Assembly: GCA_945866305.1 (NCBI GenBank)
Contig: CAMBGS010000010.1
Coordinates: 1 to 33,342 of the forward strand
DNA from: Bifidobacterium breve
GTDB lineage: Bacteria > Actinomycetota > Actinomycetes > Nanopelagicales > Nanopelagicaceae
Length of the DNA stretch: 33,342 nucleotides
Reading direction: 5' to 3'
Position 1 is the stretch's first letter; the number at the start of each line of letters is the position of its first letter. Shown here piece after piece: positions 26,639 through 33,342 of this stretch. The position numbers and the translations under genes were made by a program. The notes below the pieces were generated by a model. That model saw only the letters and a list, made by a program, of their open reading frames with translations, ran no database searches and had not been told where the DNA came from.

Positions 26639-27967
26639 TTGGCTACTCCAGTATCTAATAGCAAGAAAAAGGCTGCAAAAAAGACCTATGTTTTAGATAC
26701 CAGCGTTTTGTTGGCAGACCCGAACGCGCTCTCGAAATTCGAAGAACACGAAGTAATTATCCCGATCGCAGTTATCGGTGAACTCGAAACCAAACGCGAT
26801 CACCCAGAACTTGGTTATTTTGCTCGCGCTGCGCTGCGATCCCTAGATGATCTGCGCATAACTCATGGCCGACTAGATAAGCCCCTCACGATTACCCCAG
26901 AGGGCGGCACGCTTTCGGTTGAGTTAAACCACACGGATTTAAGCACTCTGCCTCACGGCTTTTTACGTGATGGCACAAATGATTCGCGCATCTTGGCGAT
27001 CGCTAAGAATTTAATGTCAGATGGAAAAGACGTTGTCTTAGTTACTAAAGATTTGCCACTTCGCGTTAAGGCGTCATCGGTCGGAGTTGAAGCCCAAGAA
27101 TATTTAGCCGAACTAGTTTCAAATAGCGGTTGGACCGGAATCGAAGAACTCAGCGTCGGCCACAACATCATCGATGAACTTTATGCATCTGATCGCGCAG
27201 ATCATGAAGCCGCCCATCAATTGCCAGTTCACACTGGAATAGTTCTGCATTCGGAAAAAGGAAGCGCACTTGCCAGAGTTACTGCAGATAAGCAGTTGCA
27301 ATTAGTCCGTGGTGATCGCAACGCCTTCGGTTTGCACGGCCGTTCTGCAGAACAACGAATCGCTTTAGACCTTTTATTGGATCCAGATATCGGCATCGTC
27401 TCACTCGGTGGTCGCGCCGGAACTGGAAAATCAGCACTCGCCCTTTGTGCTGGCCTAGAAGCAGTTATGGAGAAACGCCTCCATAAGAAAGTTGTAATCT
27501 TCCGCCCGCTTTATCCAGTTGGCGGTCAAGAGCTGGGATACCTTCCGGGCAGCGAAGGCGAGAAGATGTCGCCTTGGGCCCAAGCAGTCTTTGACACTTT
27601 GGGCGCTCTGGTTTCCCAGGCAGTGGTCGAAGAGATAATGGCGCGGGGACTTATTGAAGTTTTGCCACTGACCCATATCCGCGGTCGCTCACTTCATGAC
27701 TCTTTTGTAATCGTTGACGAAGCCCAATCATTAGAACGCGGCGTCTTGCTCACCGTGCTCTCGCGAATCGGCCAATCTTCACGAGTTGTCTTAACCCACG
27801 ATGTTGCTCAGCGCGATAACTTGCGGGTGGGTCGCCACGATGGCGTGGTCGCGGTTGTAGAAACCCTCAAAGGACACCCACTCTTTGCCCACGTGACCTT
27901 GACCCGAAGCGAGCGCTCGCCAATCGCAGCTTTGGTCACCGAGATGCTCGAGGGTCCAATCGGTTAA
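26639..27967 (+). CDS. phoH: PhoH family protein with N-terminal PIN domain (PhoH2 type)
   Basis: The 442-residue fusion has an N-terminal PIN ribonuclease domain (residues 16 to about 150). Its acidic residues lie in YVLDTSVLL (Asp20), [16 protein letters not shown] and VTKDLPLR. A PhoH P-loop domain follows, with Walker A GRAGTGKS (Lys264) and Walker [10 protein letters not shown]. In mycobacteria this PIN-PhoH (PhoH2) architecture is an ATP-dependent RNA unwinding and cleaving enzyme. The TTG at 26639 is the first possible start after an in-frame stop and lacks a strong ribosome-binding site. The position upstream of fumarase and xseBA matches the actinobacterial core order. Confidence 0.93.
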   Translation: MATPVSNSKKKAAKKTYVLDTSVLLADPNALSKFEEHEVIIPIAVIGELETKRDHPELGYFARAALRSLDDLRITHGRLDKPLTITPEGGTLSVELNHTDLSTLPHGFLRDGTNDSRILAIAKNLMSDGKDVVLVTKDLPLRVKASSVGVEAQEYLAELVSNSGWTGIEELSVGHNIIDELYASDRADHEAAHQLPVHTGIVLHSEKGSALARVTADKQLQLVRGDRNAFGLHGRSAEQRIALDLLLDPDIGIVSLGGRAGTGKSALALCAGLEAVMEKRLHKKVVIFRPLYPVGGQELGYLPGSEGEKMSPWAQAVFDTLGALVSQAVVEEIMARGLIEVLPLTHIRGRSLHDSFVIVDEAQSLERGVLLTVLSRIGQSSRVVLTHDVAQRDNLRVGRHDGVVAVVETLKGHPLFAHVTLTRSERSPIAALVTEMLEGPIG

Positions 27968-28253
27968 CCGCCGCCATATTCCCCAGATATTGCACTCTTT
28001 AAATCTCACAGTCACAATTAGGACATTTAGGACTTTGCCCTAACTGAGCAGGACTTTTACCTGTCCACAGGCAGCGACTTTCCTGAGAATTTCCGCCACA
28101 CGCATCATTTAATTTGCGACATCTCACCCTGGTTGCCACCCTTAACTCATTCCCCGATGGTCACCAACCTATTTTTAGGTCGATGGCCCACGGGTTAAAG
28201 CAGTACCAGAGCAGGACCAAAGCAGGACTAGAAGAGTTGAAAGGAGGGCAGCG
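27968..28253 (+). promoter_or_regulatory. Long leader with AGGAC repeats before the transglycosylase-like gene
   Basis: No gene is seen in these 286 bases. The motif AGGAC recurs five times: TTAGGAC at 28018 and 28027, and AGCAGGAC at 28047, 28210 and 28221. A hairpin ACCTA-TTTT-TAGGT (28167-28180) is flanked by GGTC and GGCC that can extend it. A weak promoter candidate is TTGCAC (27990-27995), 17 bp before CACAAT (28013-28018), which would give a leader of about 230 bases. A strong AAGGAGGG (28241-28248) lies 5 bases before the next ATG. Confidence 0.45.
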
Positions 28254-28898
28254 ATGTCTCAGCCGACCACCAAGCGCGTCAGCAAGCGCGTCACCAAGCA
28301 GTTCGTTGTGCGCCCGCCCCGTTTCAATTCACGCGCCCTTTGGACCTTGGTTGGCTCCTTCCTGCTGATCTCAGCGGCTCAACCGACTGCCTACGGTCTT
28401 GATTTCCCGATGACCACAAGTATTTCGCTTCCGGCATCTGCCAACCTGACGATGTCGGTTTCCCTAAAATCCGAAGTCGATCTCTCTGAAGGCGCCGCGC
28501 TTTACACCCAGCTAGATAAGCGCACCAACCTCTTCGCTTCTCAAATGGCGCTCGCCGCAGCGGTCAGCCAACAAGTAGAGATGGCTCGCACCACAGTTGG
28601 CGCAAAGAAGGTCGCGAAATCAATCATGTTCAGCGAATATGCCTGGGGCGCAGATCAGTACACCTGCCTCAATCGACTTTGGACAAAAGAGAGCCACTGG
28701 AATTATCGGGCGCACAATAAACGTTCTGGTGCTCACGGAATTCCACAAGCATTGCCTGCAATCCGGATGGAAGTTATTTCATCGGATTGGCGTACCAACC
28801 CAGTCACTCAAATCCGTTGGGGACTGCGGTACATCGAAGCGCGTTATGACAGCCCATGTAAAGCTTGGGCAAAATTCAAACGTAGCAATTATTACTAA
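28254..28898 (+). CDS. Secreted lytic-transglycosylase-like cell-wall protein
   Basis: The 214-residue exported protein starts with a basic region of about 28 residues, then a hydrophobic signal segment ([20 protein letters not shown]). A Ser/Thr-rich and helical spacer leads to a compact C-terminal domain with WTKESHWN (Glu146 as candidate catalytic acid), [11 protein letters not shown] and [12 protein letters not shown]. This is the actinobacterial SLT/lysozyme-like fold that cuts or remodels peptidoglycan. It has the strongest ribosome-binding site in the window (AAGGAGGG) and a long leader, consistent with regulated high expression. Its 3' end overlaps the ubiquitin-like gene by 53 bases in another frame. 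Confidence 0.88.
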   Translation: MSQPTTKRVSKRVTKQFVVRPPRFNSRALWTLVGSFLLISAAQPTAYGLDFPMTTSISLPASANLTMSVSLKSEVDLSEGAALYTQLDKRTNLFASQMALAAAVSQQVEMARTTVGAKKVAKSIMFSEYAWGADQYTCLNRLWTKESHWNYRAHNKRSGAHGIPQALPAIRMEVISSDWRTNPVTQIRWGLRYIEARYDSPCKAWAKFKRSNYY

Positions 28899-29676
28899 TT
28901 TATCGAGAGTCACAACCCGAGTCGCATTCATTAGCGGATTGATAATCCTTTTTAACTCTGTTTCAACACCTGCTTTTGCAATGCAGCTTTTTGTCCGCTT
29001 GCCTTCGGGGCAGAATATTTCCATTGATGTAGAACCCAGCGACACAATCGAAAATGTAAAGACCAAGGTTCAGGATACGCAAGGCATTCCTCCTCAGGAG
29101 CAGATATTAACTTTTGCGGGGAGGATCTTGGAAGATGGATTTACGCTGAGTGATTACAATATTCAGAAAGAAGCTTTGGTTCATTTAACTTATGTAGTGC
29201 GCGAATCACCACCCATAGCGAAAGACCCAGTTGTTGTTCGGGCCAAGTGCATCGCCGACCTATTAATCGCGCTACAGGCACTCCAAGCGCCGCCACTTAG
29301 CGCTTTTCAGTGTGCAGAAATCGCTGGCGTTAAGGAATCGAATTTAAAACCAATTACTGGAAAAATTCTTGCTTTAAGCGATCAATCTCGAGCAAGTTTT
29401 ACCAAAGTATGTGCGGTTGTCAGGCAGTTTGTTGTAATCGAAAAGTTTGCTAATCCAAGTACTTCTAGATGGATCTACTCATCTGACCTGGTAGAAATCG
29501 GTCTTTTCACCGCAATGGACCCCAATAGGAGTTCTATTACGGCGGTGATTCGTAAGTTACCGTCGGTGGAGATTGATACATATGAGAATTTGCAGATAGC
29601 GATTGCAAATGAAAAGATTTTTCATCTCAATAGAAAGAATAGACTGACTCAAGCAAGTAAATTACTGAGCAAATAA
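28846..29676 (+). CDS. Exported ubiquitin-like protein with unknown C-terminal domain
   Basis: From ATG 28846 the protein is 276 residues. Residues 1-45 form an export signal: a polar start, the hydrophobic run [14 protein letters not shown] and the cleavage site STPAFA. The next residue is the Met of a ubiquitin domain (bases 28981-29208) that aligns gap-free with all 76 positions of human ubiquitin; I count about 46 identities, including [11 protein letters not shown] and LSDYNIQKE. Lys27, Lys29 and Lys63 are kept. Lys6, 11, 33 and 48 are changed, and the binding patch Leu8/Ile44/Val70 is now Pro/Thr/Thr. Gly75-Gly76 is replaced by Glu-Ser, and about 155 unrecognised residues with three Cys follow. 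The start is uncertain because no good ribosome-binding site exists. Canonical conjugation looks impossible, so a surface or secreted role is inferred. Confidence 0.85.
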   Translation: MTAHVKLGQNSNVAIITNLSRVTTRVAFISGLIILFNSVSTPAFAMQLFVRLPSGQNISIDVEPSDTIENVKTKVQDTQGIPPQEQILTFAGRILEDGFTLSDYNIQKEALVHLTYVVRESPPIAKDPVVVRAKCIADLLIALQALQAPPLSAFQCAEIAGVKESNLKPITGKILALSDQSRASFTKVCAVVRQFVVIEKFANPSTSRWIYSSDLVEIGLFTAMDPNRSSITAVIRKLPSVEIDTYENLQIAIANEKIFHLNRKNRLTQASKLLSK

Positions 29677-29677
29677 G

Positions 29678-31339
29678 CTATTTTGTAGAAGGTTTTAGCC
29701 CAATCGAAAGTGGCTTAGAAGTTTCAGCAAAAAAATCATTACCTTTATCGTCAACAACTATAAATGCTGGGAAATCTACGACATCAATCTTCCAGACCGC
29801 TTCCATTCCCAAATCTTCGAAATCTAAAACTTCAACTTTCTTTATGCAATCTTGAGCAAGGCGCGCTGCTGGTCCGCCGATCGAACCAAGATAGAAACCA
29901 CCGTGGGCTTTGCAAGCATCAGTGACCGCCTTTGAGCGATTGCCTTTTGCCAGCATTACAAAAGATCCGCCCGCTGCTTGGAATTGTTCGACATATGAGT
30001 CCATACGTCCGGCTGTTGTTGGACCAAATGAACCAGATGCATAACCAGCAGGAGTCTTTGCTGGTCCTGCGTAATAAACAGCGTAATCCTTTAAATATTC
30101 CGGCAATGGTTTACCAGCATCGAGTGATTCTTTAATGCGAGCGTGTGCTAAATCGCGAGCGACCACGATTGTCCCAGTTAGGGAAACGCGAGTTTTAACT
30201 GGATGTTTTGCCAGTTCGGCGCGCACAGCATCCATTGGTTGATTCAAATCAATTTTCACAACGTTATCGTCAAGATGTTCATCAGTTGTATCAGGCAAGA
30301 ATCGTGCTGGATCGCGTTCTAACTCTTCAAGGAATATGCCATCTTTGGTGATCTTGGCCTTAGCCTGACGATCTGCCGAACATGAAACTGCAATCGCGAT
30401 CGGTAGAGATGCGCCGTGGCGAGGCAAGCGAACGACGCGAACATCGTGGCAGAAGTACTTGCCCCCGAATTGTGCGCCAATACCGAGTGTGCGAGTTAGT
30501 TCTAGTGCTTGTTTTTCAAGTTCCACATCGCGGAATCCATGTCCAGTCGCAGCATCACCAGATGTTGGAAGAGAATCCAAATACTTAGTGCTGGCCAGCT
30601 TTGCAGTCTTAACCGTGTGCTCAGCGCTAGTTCCGCCGATGACGATTGCCAAGTGATACGGCGGACAGGCTGCGGTTCCAATGGAACGGAGTTTCTCATC
30701 TAACCATTTCATAAATGATGCAGGGTTCAAAATAGATTTGGTCTCTTGATATAAAAACGACTTATTCGCGCTGCCGCCGCCCTTGGCGATAAACATTAAG
30801 TTGTATTCATCTTGATGATCTGAATCAGCGAAAATTTCAATTTGTGCGGGCAAGTTGTTGCCGGTGTTCTTCTCATCCCAAGTTGTGACAGGAGCCATCT
30901 GCGAATATCTCAGGTTTAACTTGGTAAAGGCGTCATAAATTCCTTGTGATATTGCAACTTCATCTTTGGTGGTGGTCAATACATATTGACCCTTCTTTCC
31001 CATGACAAGTGCGGTGCCAGTGTCTTGGCACATCGGCAGAATTCCACCTGCTGAGATATTTGCGTTCTTTAAAAGGTCGAGTGCAACGAATCGGTCATTA
31101 GGGGAGGCTTCAGGATCTTTTAAAATATCTGCTAACTGCTGTAAATGTTCTGTACGCAGGTAATGTGAAATATCGTGGATTGCAGTTTCAGTTAAAAGAG
31201 TTAGCGCTTCGGGTTGCACTTGCAGAAATTCGCGATCGCCAAGTTTAATTACGCTTACGCCAGCTTTACCTATATTTCGGTATTTAGTCTTATCTTCACC
31301 TACGGGAAGTAAATCCGAGTAAGAAAATTGTGGAGACAT
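29678..31339 (-). CDS. Class I (iron-sulfur) fumarate hydratase
   Basis: The 553-residue protein is a class I fumarase with N- and C-terminal halves fused as in E. coli FumA. Cluster ligands are visible: Cys104 in PMCQDTGTA, a Cys in TAACPPYH and a Cys in [10 protein letters not shown], each matching the FumA pattern. The C-terminal half has TTAGRMDSY. It converts fumarate to malate in the citric acid cycle and is oxygen-sensitive. I use ATG 31339, which shares its A with the xseB stop (TAATG); a longer frame runs back into xseB. Its stop is one base from the convergent ubiquitin-like gene. Confidence 0.93.
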   Translation of the reverse strand: MSPQFSYSDLLPVGEDKTKYRNIGKAGVSVIKLGDREFLQVQPEALTLLTETAIHDISHYLRTEHLQQLADILKDPEASPNDRFVALDLLKNANISAGGILPMCQDTGTALVMGKKGQYVLTTTKDEVAISQGIYDAFTKLNLRYSQMAPVTTWDEKNTGNNLPAQIEIFADSDHQDEYNLMFIAKGGGSANKSFLYQETKSILNPASFMKWLDEKLRSIGTAACPPYHLAIVIGGTSAEHTVKTAKLASTKYLDSLPTSGDAATGHGFRDVELEKQALELTRTLGIGAQFGGKYFCHDVRVVRLPRHGASLPIAIAVSCSADRQAKAKITKDGIFLEELERDPARFLPDTTDEHLDDNVVKIDLNQPMDAVRAELAKHPVKTRVSLTGTIVVARDLAHARIKESLDAGKPLPEYLKDYAVYYAGPAKTPAGYASGSFGPTTAGRMDSYVEQFQAAGGSFVMLAKGNRSKAVTDACKAHGGFYLGSIGGPAARLAQDCIKKVEVLDFEDLGMEAVWKIDVVDFPAFIVVDDKGNDFFAETSKPLSIGLKPSTK

Positions 31340-31542
31340 TATTGCGCAGGCTTCTTTGCGGCATCTAACTTCTTCTTTGCCCCGTCTAACCATTCTTGGC
31401 AGATCTTGGCCAACTCTTCGCCGCGTTCCCAAAGTTTTAGTGACTCTTCTAAGGTTGCGCTGCCATCTTCGAGTGATTCCACGATTTCGGCGAGTTCATC
31501 GCGCGCTTCTTCATAAGAAGGCTTTTCAGATTTAGCGGCCAT
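31339..31542 (-). CDS. xseB: Exodeoxyribonuclease VII small subunit
   Basis: The 67-residue all-helical protein has the XseB pattern: [19 protein letters not shown], then [22 protein letters not shown], then a Lys-rich tail. It binds the XseA large subunit in a multimeric nuclease that degrades single-stranded DNA from both ends. It lies 9 bases after xseA, and its stop overlaps the fumarase start, so the three genes probably form one transcript. Confidence 0.95.
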   Translation of the reverse strand: MAAKSEKPSYEEARDELAEIVESLEDGSATLEESLKLWERGEELAKICQEWLDGAKKKLDAAKKPAQ

Positions 31543-31551
31543 GGGTTAAAT

Positions 31552-32757
31552 CTACTCGCTTGCCAGCACGCTGGCTTTAGCTTCGCCCTTGGCAGCGCGA
31601 ATACGCAGCACAGAGCCGGCCTTTAACTTTGTGGCATCGCGCACAATCTTTCCGTCATCGCTTTGAACCACGGCATACCCGCGATCCATAGTCGATTGTG
31701 GAGATAGCGAATGCAGGTGTGCAATAACGCCTTTAATCTCTTTCTTTTCGATATCGAGCAAGGCTTTAAATCCGCGGTGCGAGCGATCGCGTAAAGCCGT
31801 TAATTCATCTTTGCGGATCTTGATCATCACGCCAGGATCTTTCATAACTGGGCGATTACACAACTGTGCAATCTGATTTAACTCATATTCAACGCTAGAA
31901 AGTAAGCGACGATACATGCGGTCGCGAATCTTATTAATATCTGAAATCTCTTGTTCGATATCTGGCACCACACGTTTGGCTGCATCTGTTGGCGTCGATG
32001 CGCGATAGTCAGCGACTAAATCAAGGAGCGGTGAATCTTTCTCGTGACCGATGGCGCTAACGATTGGGGTCTGACAACTTGCCGCAAGACGCACAAGTGA
32101 CTCATCGCTAAAGGGCAGCAAATCTTCGAATGATCCGCCGCCGCGAGTAATGATGATGACATCAACTTCATCCATATCTTCTAACTCGCGTAACGCGGCA
32201 GATACTTCGACAACTGCCGCCGCACCTTGCACTGCAACTTCACGGATTTCAAATTCGACTGCCGGCCAGCGACGACGGGCATTTTCAACAACATCTTTCT
32301 CGGCATCTGTATTGCGGCCACAGATCAAACCAACTTTGCGCGGCAACTTCGGTAGCGCAACTTTACGATCTGCGCTAAACAATCCTTCTGCTGCTAATAG
32401 GCCCTTTAACGCTTCTAACCTTGCCAATAATTCACCAACTCCAACTTGGCGAATCTCTTTGGCAGACATGGTTAGAGATCCATTTTTGGTAAACCAAGAT
32501 GCTTTGGCGTGAATTACTACGCGTGCATTTGCCGGTAATGGCTGCACCGCAGCTAAAACGTTTTTGTAACACATTACCGAAAGACTCATATCAACTGAGG
32601 TATCGCGTAGGCGCATAAATGCCATTCCACCGCTGCGTTCATTTAACTCTGATATTTCGCCCTCAATCCAAATTGGGCCTAAACGTTCTACATATTCTTT
32701 AATCGCCTCAGAGACCACCCGAACCGGTGCGGGGGATTCACTTGAAGTTTCGAACAT
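31552..32757 (-). CDS. xseA: Exodeoxyribonuclease VII large subunit
   Basis: The 401-residue protein has an N-terminal OB-fold (about residues 10-105, with [10 protein letters not shown]). The catalytic domain carries [31 protein letters not shown] and [27 protein letters not shown], followed by a long helical arm for XseB and a C-terminal RGYAVV segment. It is normal in length for Actinobacteria. It leads the xseA-xseB-fumarase unit. On its strand, TAGGCT ends six bases before the ATG, so the message is probably leaderless. Confidence 0.96.
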   Translation of the reverse strand: MFETSSESPAPVRVVSEAIKEYVERLGPIWIEGEISELNERSGGMAFMRLRDTSVDMSLSVMCYKNVLAAVQPLPANARVVIHAKASWFTKNGSLTMSAKEIRQVGVGELLARLEALKGLLAAEGLFSADRKVALPKLPRKVGLICGRNTDAEKDVVENARRRWPAVEFEIREVAVQGAAAVVEVSAALRELEDMDEVDVIIITRGGGSFEDLLPFSDESLVRLAASCQTPIVSAIGHEKDSPLLDLVADYRASTPTDAAKRVVPDIEQEISDINKIRDRMYRRLLSSVEYELNQIAQLCNRPVMKDPGVMIKIRKDELTALRDRSHRGFKALLDIEKKEIKGVIAHLHSLSPQSTMDRGYAVVQSDDGKIVRDATKLKAGSVLRIRAAKGEAKASVLASE

Positions 32758-32783
32758 GGACTGAGCCTAATAGACTCACCCAC
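32758..32783. promoter_or_regulatory. Compact bidirectional leaderless promoter region, xseA/ispH
   Basis: Only 26 bases separate the divergent xseA and ispH starts. TAGACT (32771-32776) ends seven bases before the ispH GTG on the plus strand. TAGGCT (32769-32764, minus strand) ends six bases before the xseA ATG. Both fit the TANNNT -10 of actinobacterial leaderless genes, and their -35 regions must lie inside the opposite coding sequence. Confidence 0.55.
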
Positions 32784-33342
32784 GTGAGTAAGAGAGTTCT
32801 CCTGGCCGCCCCGCGCGGATATTGCGCCGGCGTTGACCGTGCGGTCATTACCGTTGAAAAATCGCTCGAACTCTATGGCGCCCCAATTTATGTGCGCAAG
32901 GAGATCGTCCACAACAAGCATGTGGTCTCGACCCTCGAAGCACGCGGAGTCATCTTTGTAAATGAAACCGATGAAGTACCAGAGGGTGCAACCGTGGTTT
33001 TTTCGGCCCATGGTGTTTCCCCTGCGGTTCACGAACAAGCGGCTGCTCGTAATTTAAAAACTATTGATGCCACTTGTCCACTGGTGACAAAAGTTCACAA
33101 TGAAGTTAAGCGTTTTGCAGATGATCAAACTGAAATTTTGTTGATTGGTCACAACGGCCACGAAGAAGTTGAAGGCACTGCCGGTGAAGCGCCAGGCAAA
33201 GTTCGAGTTGTAGATGGGCTAGATGAAGCGCGCACGATCATGCCAACTCCAGGAAAGAAGCTAGTTTGGCTAACCCAAACCACTTTAAGTGTTGATGAAA
33301 CTATGCAATCTGTTGCAATATTAAAGGAACGCTTCCCAGAGA
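32784..33342 (+). CDS. ispH: 4-hydroxy-3-methylbut-2-enyl diphosphate reductase, 3' end outside window
   Basis: A frame open to the right edge encodes the first 186 residues of IspH, the last enzyme of the MEP isoprenoid pathway. It yields isopentenyl and dimethylallyl diphosphate. The N-terminus [17 protein letters not shown] holds the first Fe-S Cys, IVHNKHVV the first His motif, FSAHGVSP the second, and [12 protein letters not shown] the second Cys. The third Cys is beyond the window. The start is GTG with no ribosome-binding site but a -10 box seven bases upstream, suggesting a leaderless message. The product feeds the cis-prenyltransferase encoded at 25721-26512. Confidence 0.95.
   Translation, partial: MSKRVLLAAPRGYCAGVDRAVITVEKSLELYGAPIYVRKEIVHNKHVVSTLEARGVIFVNETDEVPEGATVVFSAHGVSPAVHEQAAARNLKTIDATCPLVTKVHNEVKRFADDQTEILLIGHNGHEEVEGTAGEAPGKVRVVDGLDEARTIMPTPGKKLVWLTQTTLSVDETMQSVAILKERFPE

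Noticed and set aside
27968..28253. c-di-AMP (ydaO-type) riboswitch before the transglycosylase-like gene
   Set aside because: The genetic context fits and CGACATCTCACC vaguely recalls the 3' part of the consensus, but the conserved GGGGA(A/C)CCA and GGTGAATCC cores are absent.
28597..28845. Longer N-terminus of the ubiquitin-like protein from a TTG at 28597
   Set aside because: The extra 83 codons lie wholly inside the transglycosylase-like gene in another frame and show no protein-like pattern; they would also bury the signal peptide.
28981..29208. Ubiquitin domain as eukaryotic contamination or misassembly
   Set aside because: It is in frame with a bacterial signal peptide, has no intron or polyubiquitin repeat, diverges at many positions from eukaryotic ubiquitin, and joins bacterial genes on both sides within a few bases.
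32688..33038. Minus-strand frame of 116 codons over the xseA/ispH junction
   Set aside because: It is antisense to ispH, whose motifs are unmistakable on the plus strand.

Overview
The window looks like chromosome from a streamlined, low-GC actinobacterium. My best guess is the freshwater acI group (Nanopelagicales, for example 'Ca. Planktophila' or 'Ca. Nanopelagicus'). The reasons are the actinobacterial housekeeping order from 23.7 kb on (greA, DUF4307, uppS, PIN-PhoH, fumarase, xseB-xseA, ispH, much as I remember it from mycobacteria and Streptomyces), very tight spacing, frequent GTG/TTG starts and apparent leaderless promoters. No rRNA, tRNA, insertion sequence or CRISPR array was seen. 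The lineage is inferred from content only.

Layout. 1-4166: two secreted proteins, a trypsin-like protease cut by the left edge and a 1024-residue surface protein with two Pro/Thr repeat linkers. 4329-5081: a BI-1/YccA membrane protein. 5099-9769: an export block with two MFS transporters on the minus strand, divergent from a DrrAB-like ABC exporter. 9936-23720: a catabolic island. It holds a branched-chain-type ABC uptake system with a PrpF-family isomerase, followed by a GntR/FCD regulator, a ThDP-dependent enzyme, an aldehyde dehydrogenase, a cupin, a tricarballylate-dehydrogenase-like flavoprotein, an MFS carrier and a dienelactone hydrolase. Two promoters in the island carry the same inverted repeat (TTGAC-N9-GTCAA) over the -35 box, so the local GntR protein probably controls uptake and catabolism together. 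23729-33342: the conserved core block.

The most striking gene is at 28846-29676. It sits inside the core block between a lytic-transglycosylase-like gene and a class I fumarase gene. It encodes a Sec signal peptide followed directly by a domain that aligns without gaps to all 76 residues of eukaryotic ubiquitin. By my hand count against the remembered human sequence, about 46 of 76 positions are identical. The C-terminal Gly-Gly and the Leu8/Ile44/Val70 patch are lost, and an unrecognised domain of about 155 residues with three cysteines follows. An exported ubiquitin fold of this similarity is very unusual in bacteria; the precedent I know is the secreted ubiquitin of Bacteroides fragilis. 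No E1, E2, E3 or deubiquitinase gene is visible here.

How the parts fit. The island reads as one regulated unit: import of a small acid, then isomerisation, dehydrogenation, decarboxylation or carboligation, aldehyde oxidation and ester or lactone hydrolysis. Its exact substrate cannot be read from sequence. The secreted proteins and the exported ubiquitin-like protein point to activity at the cell surface.
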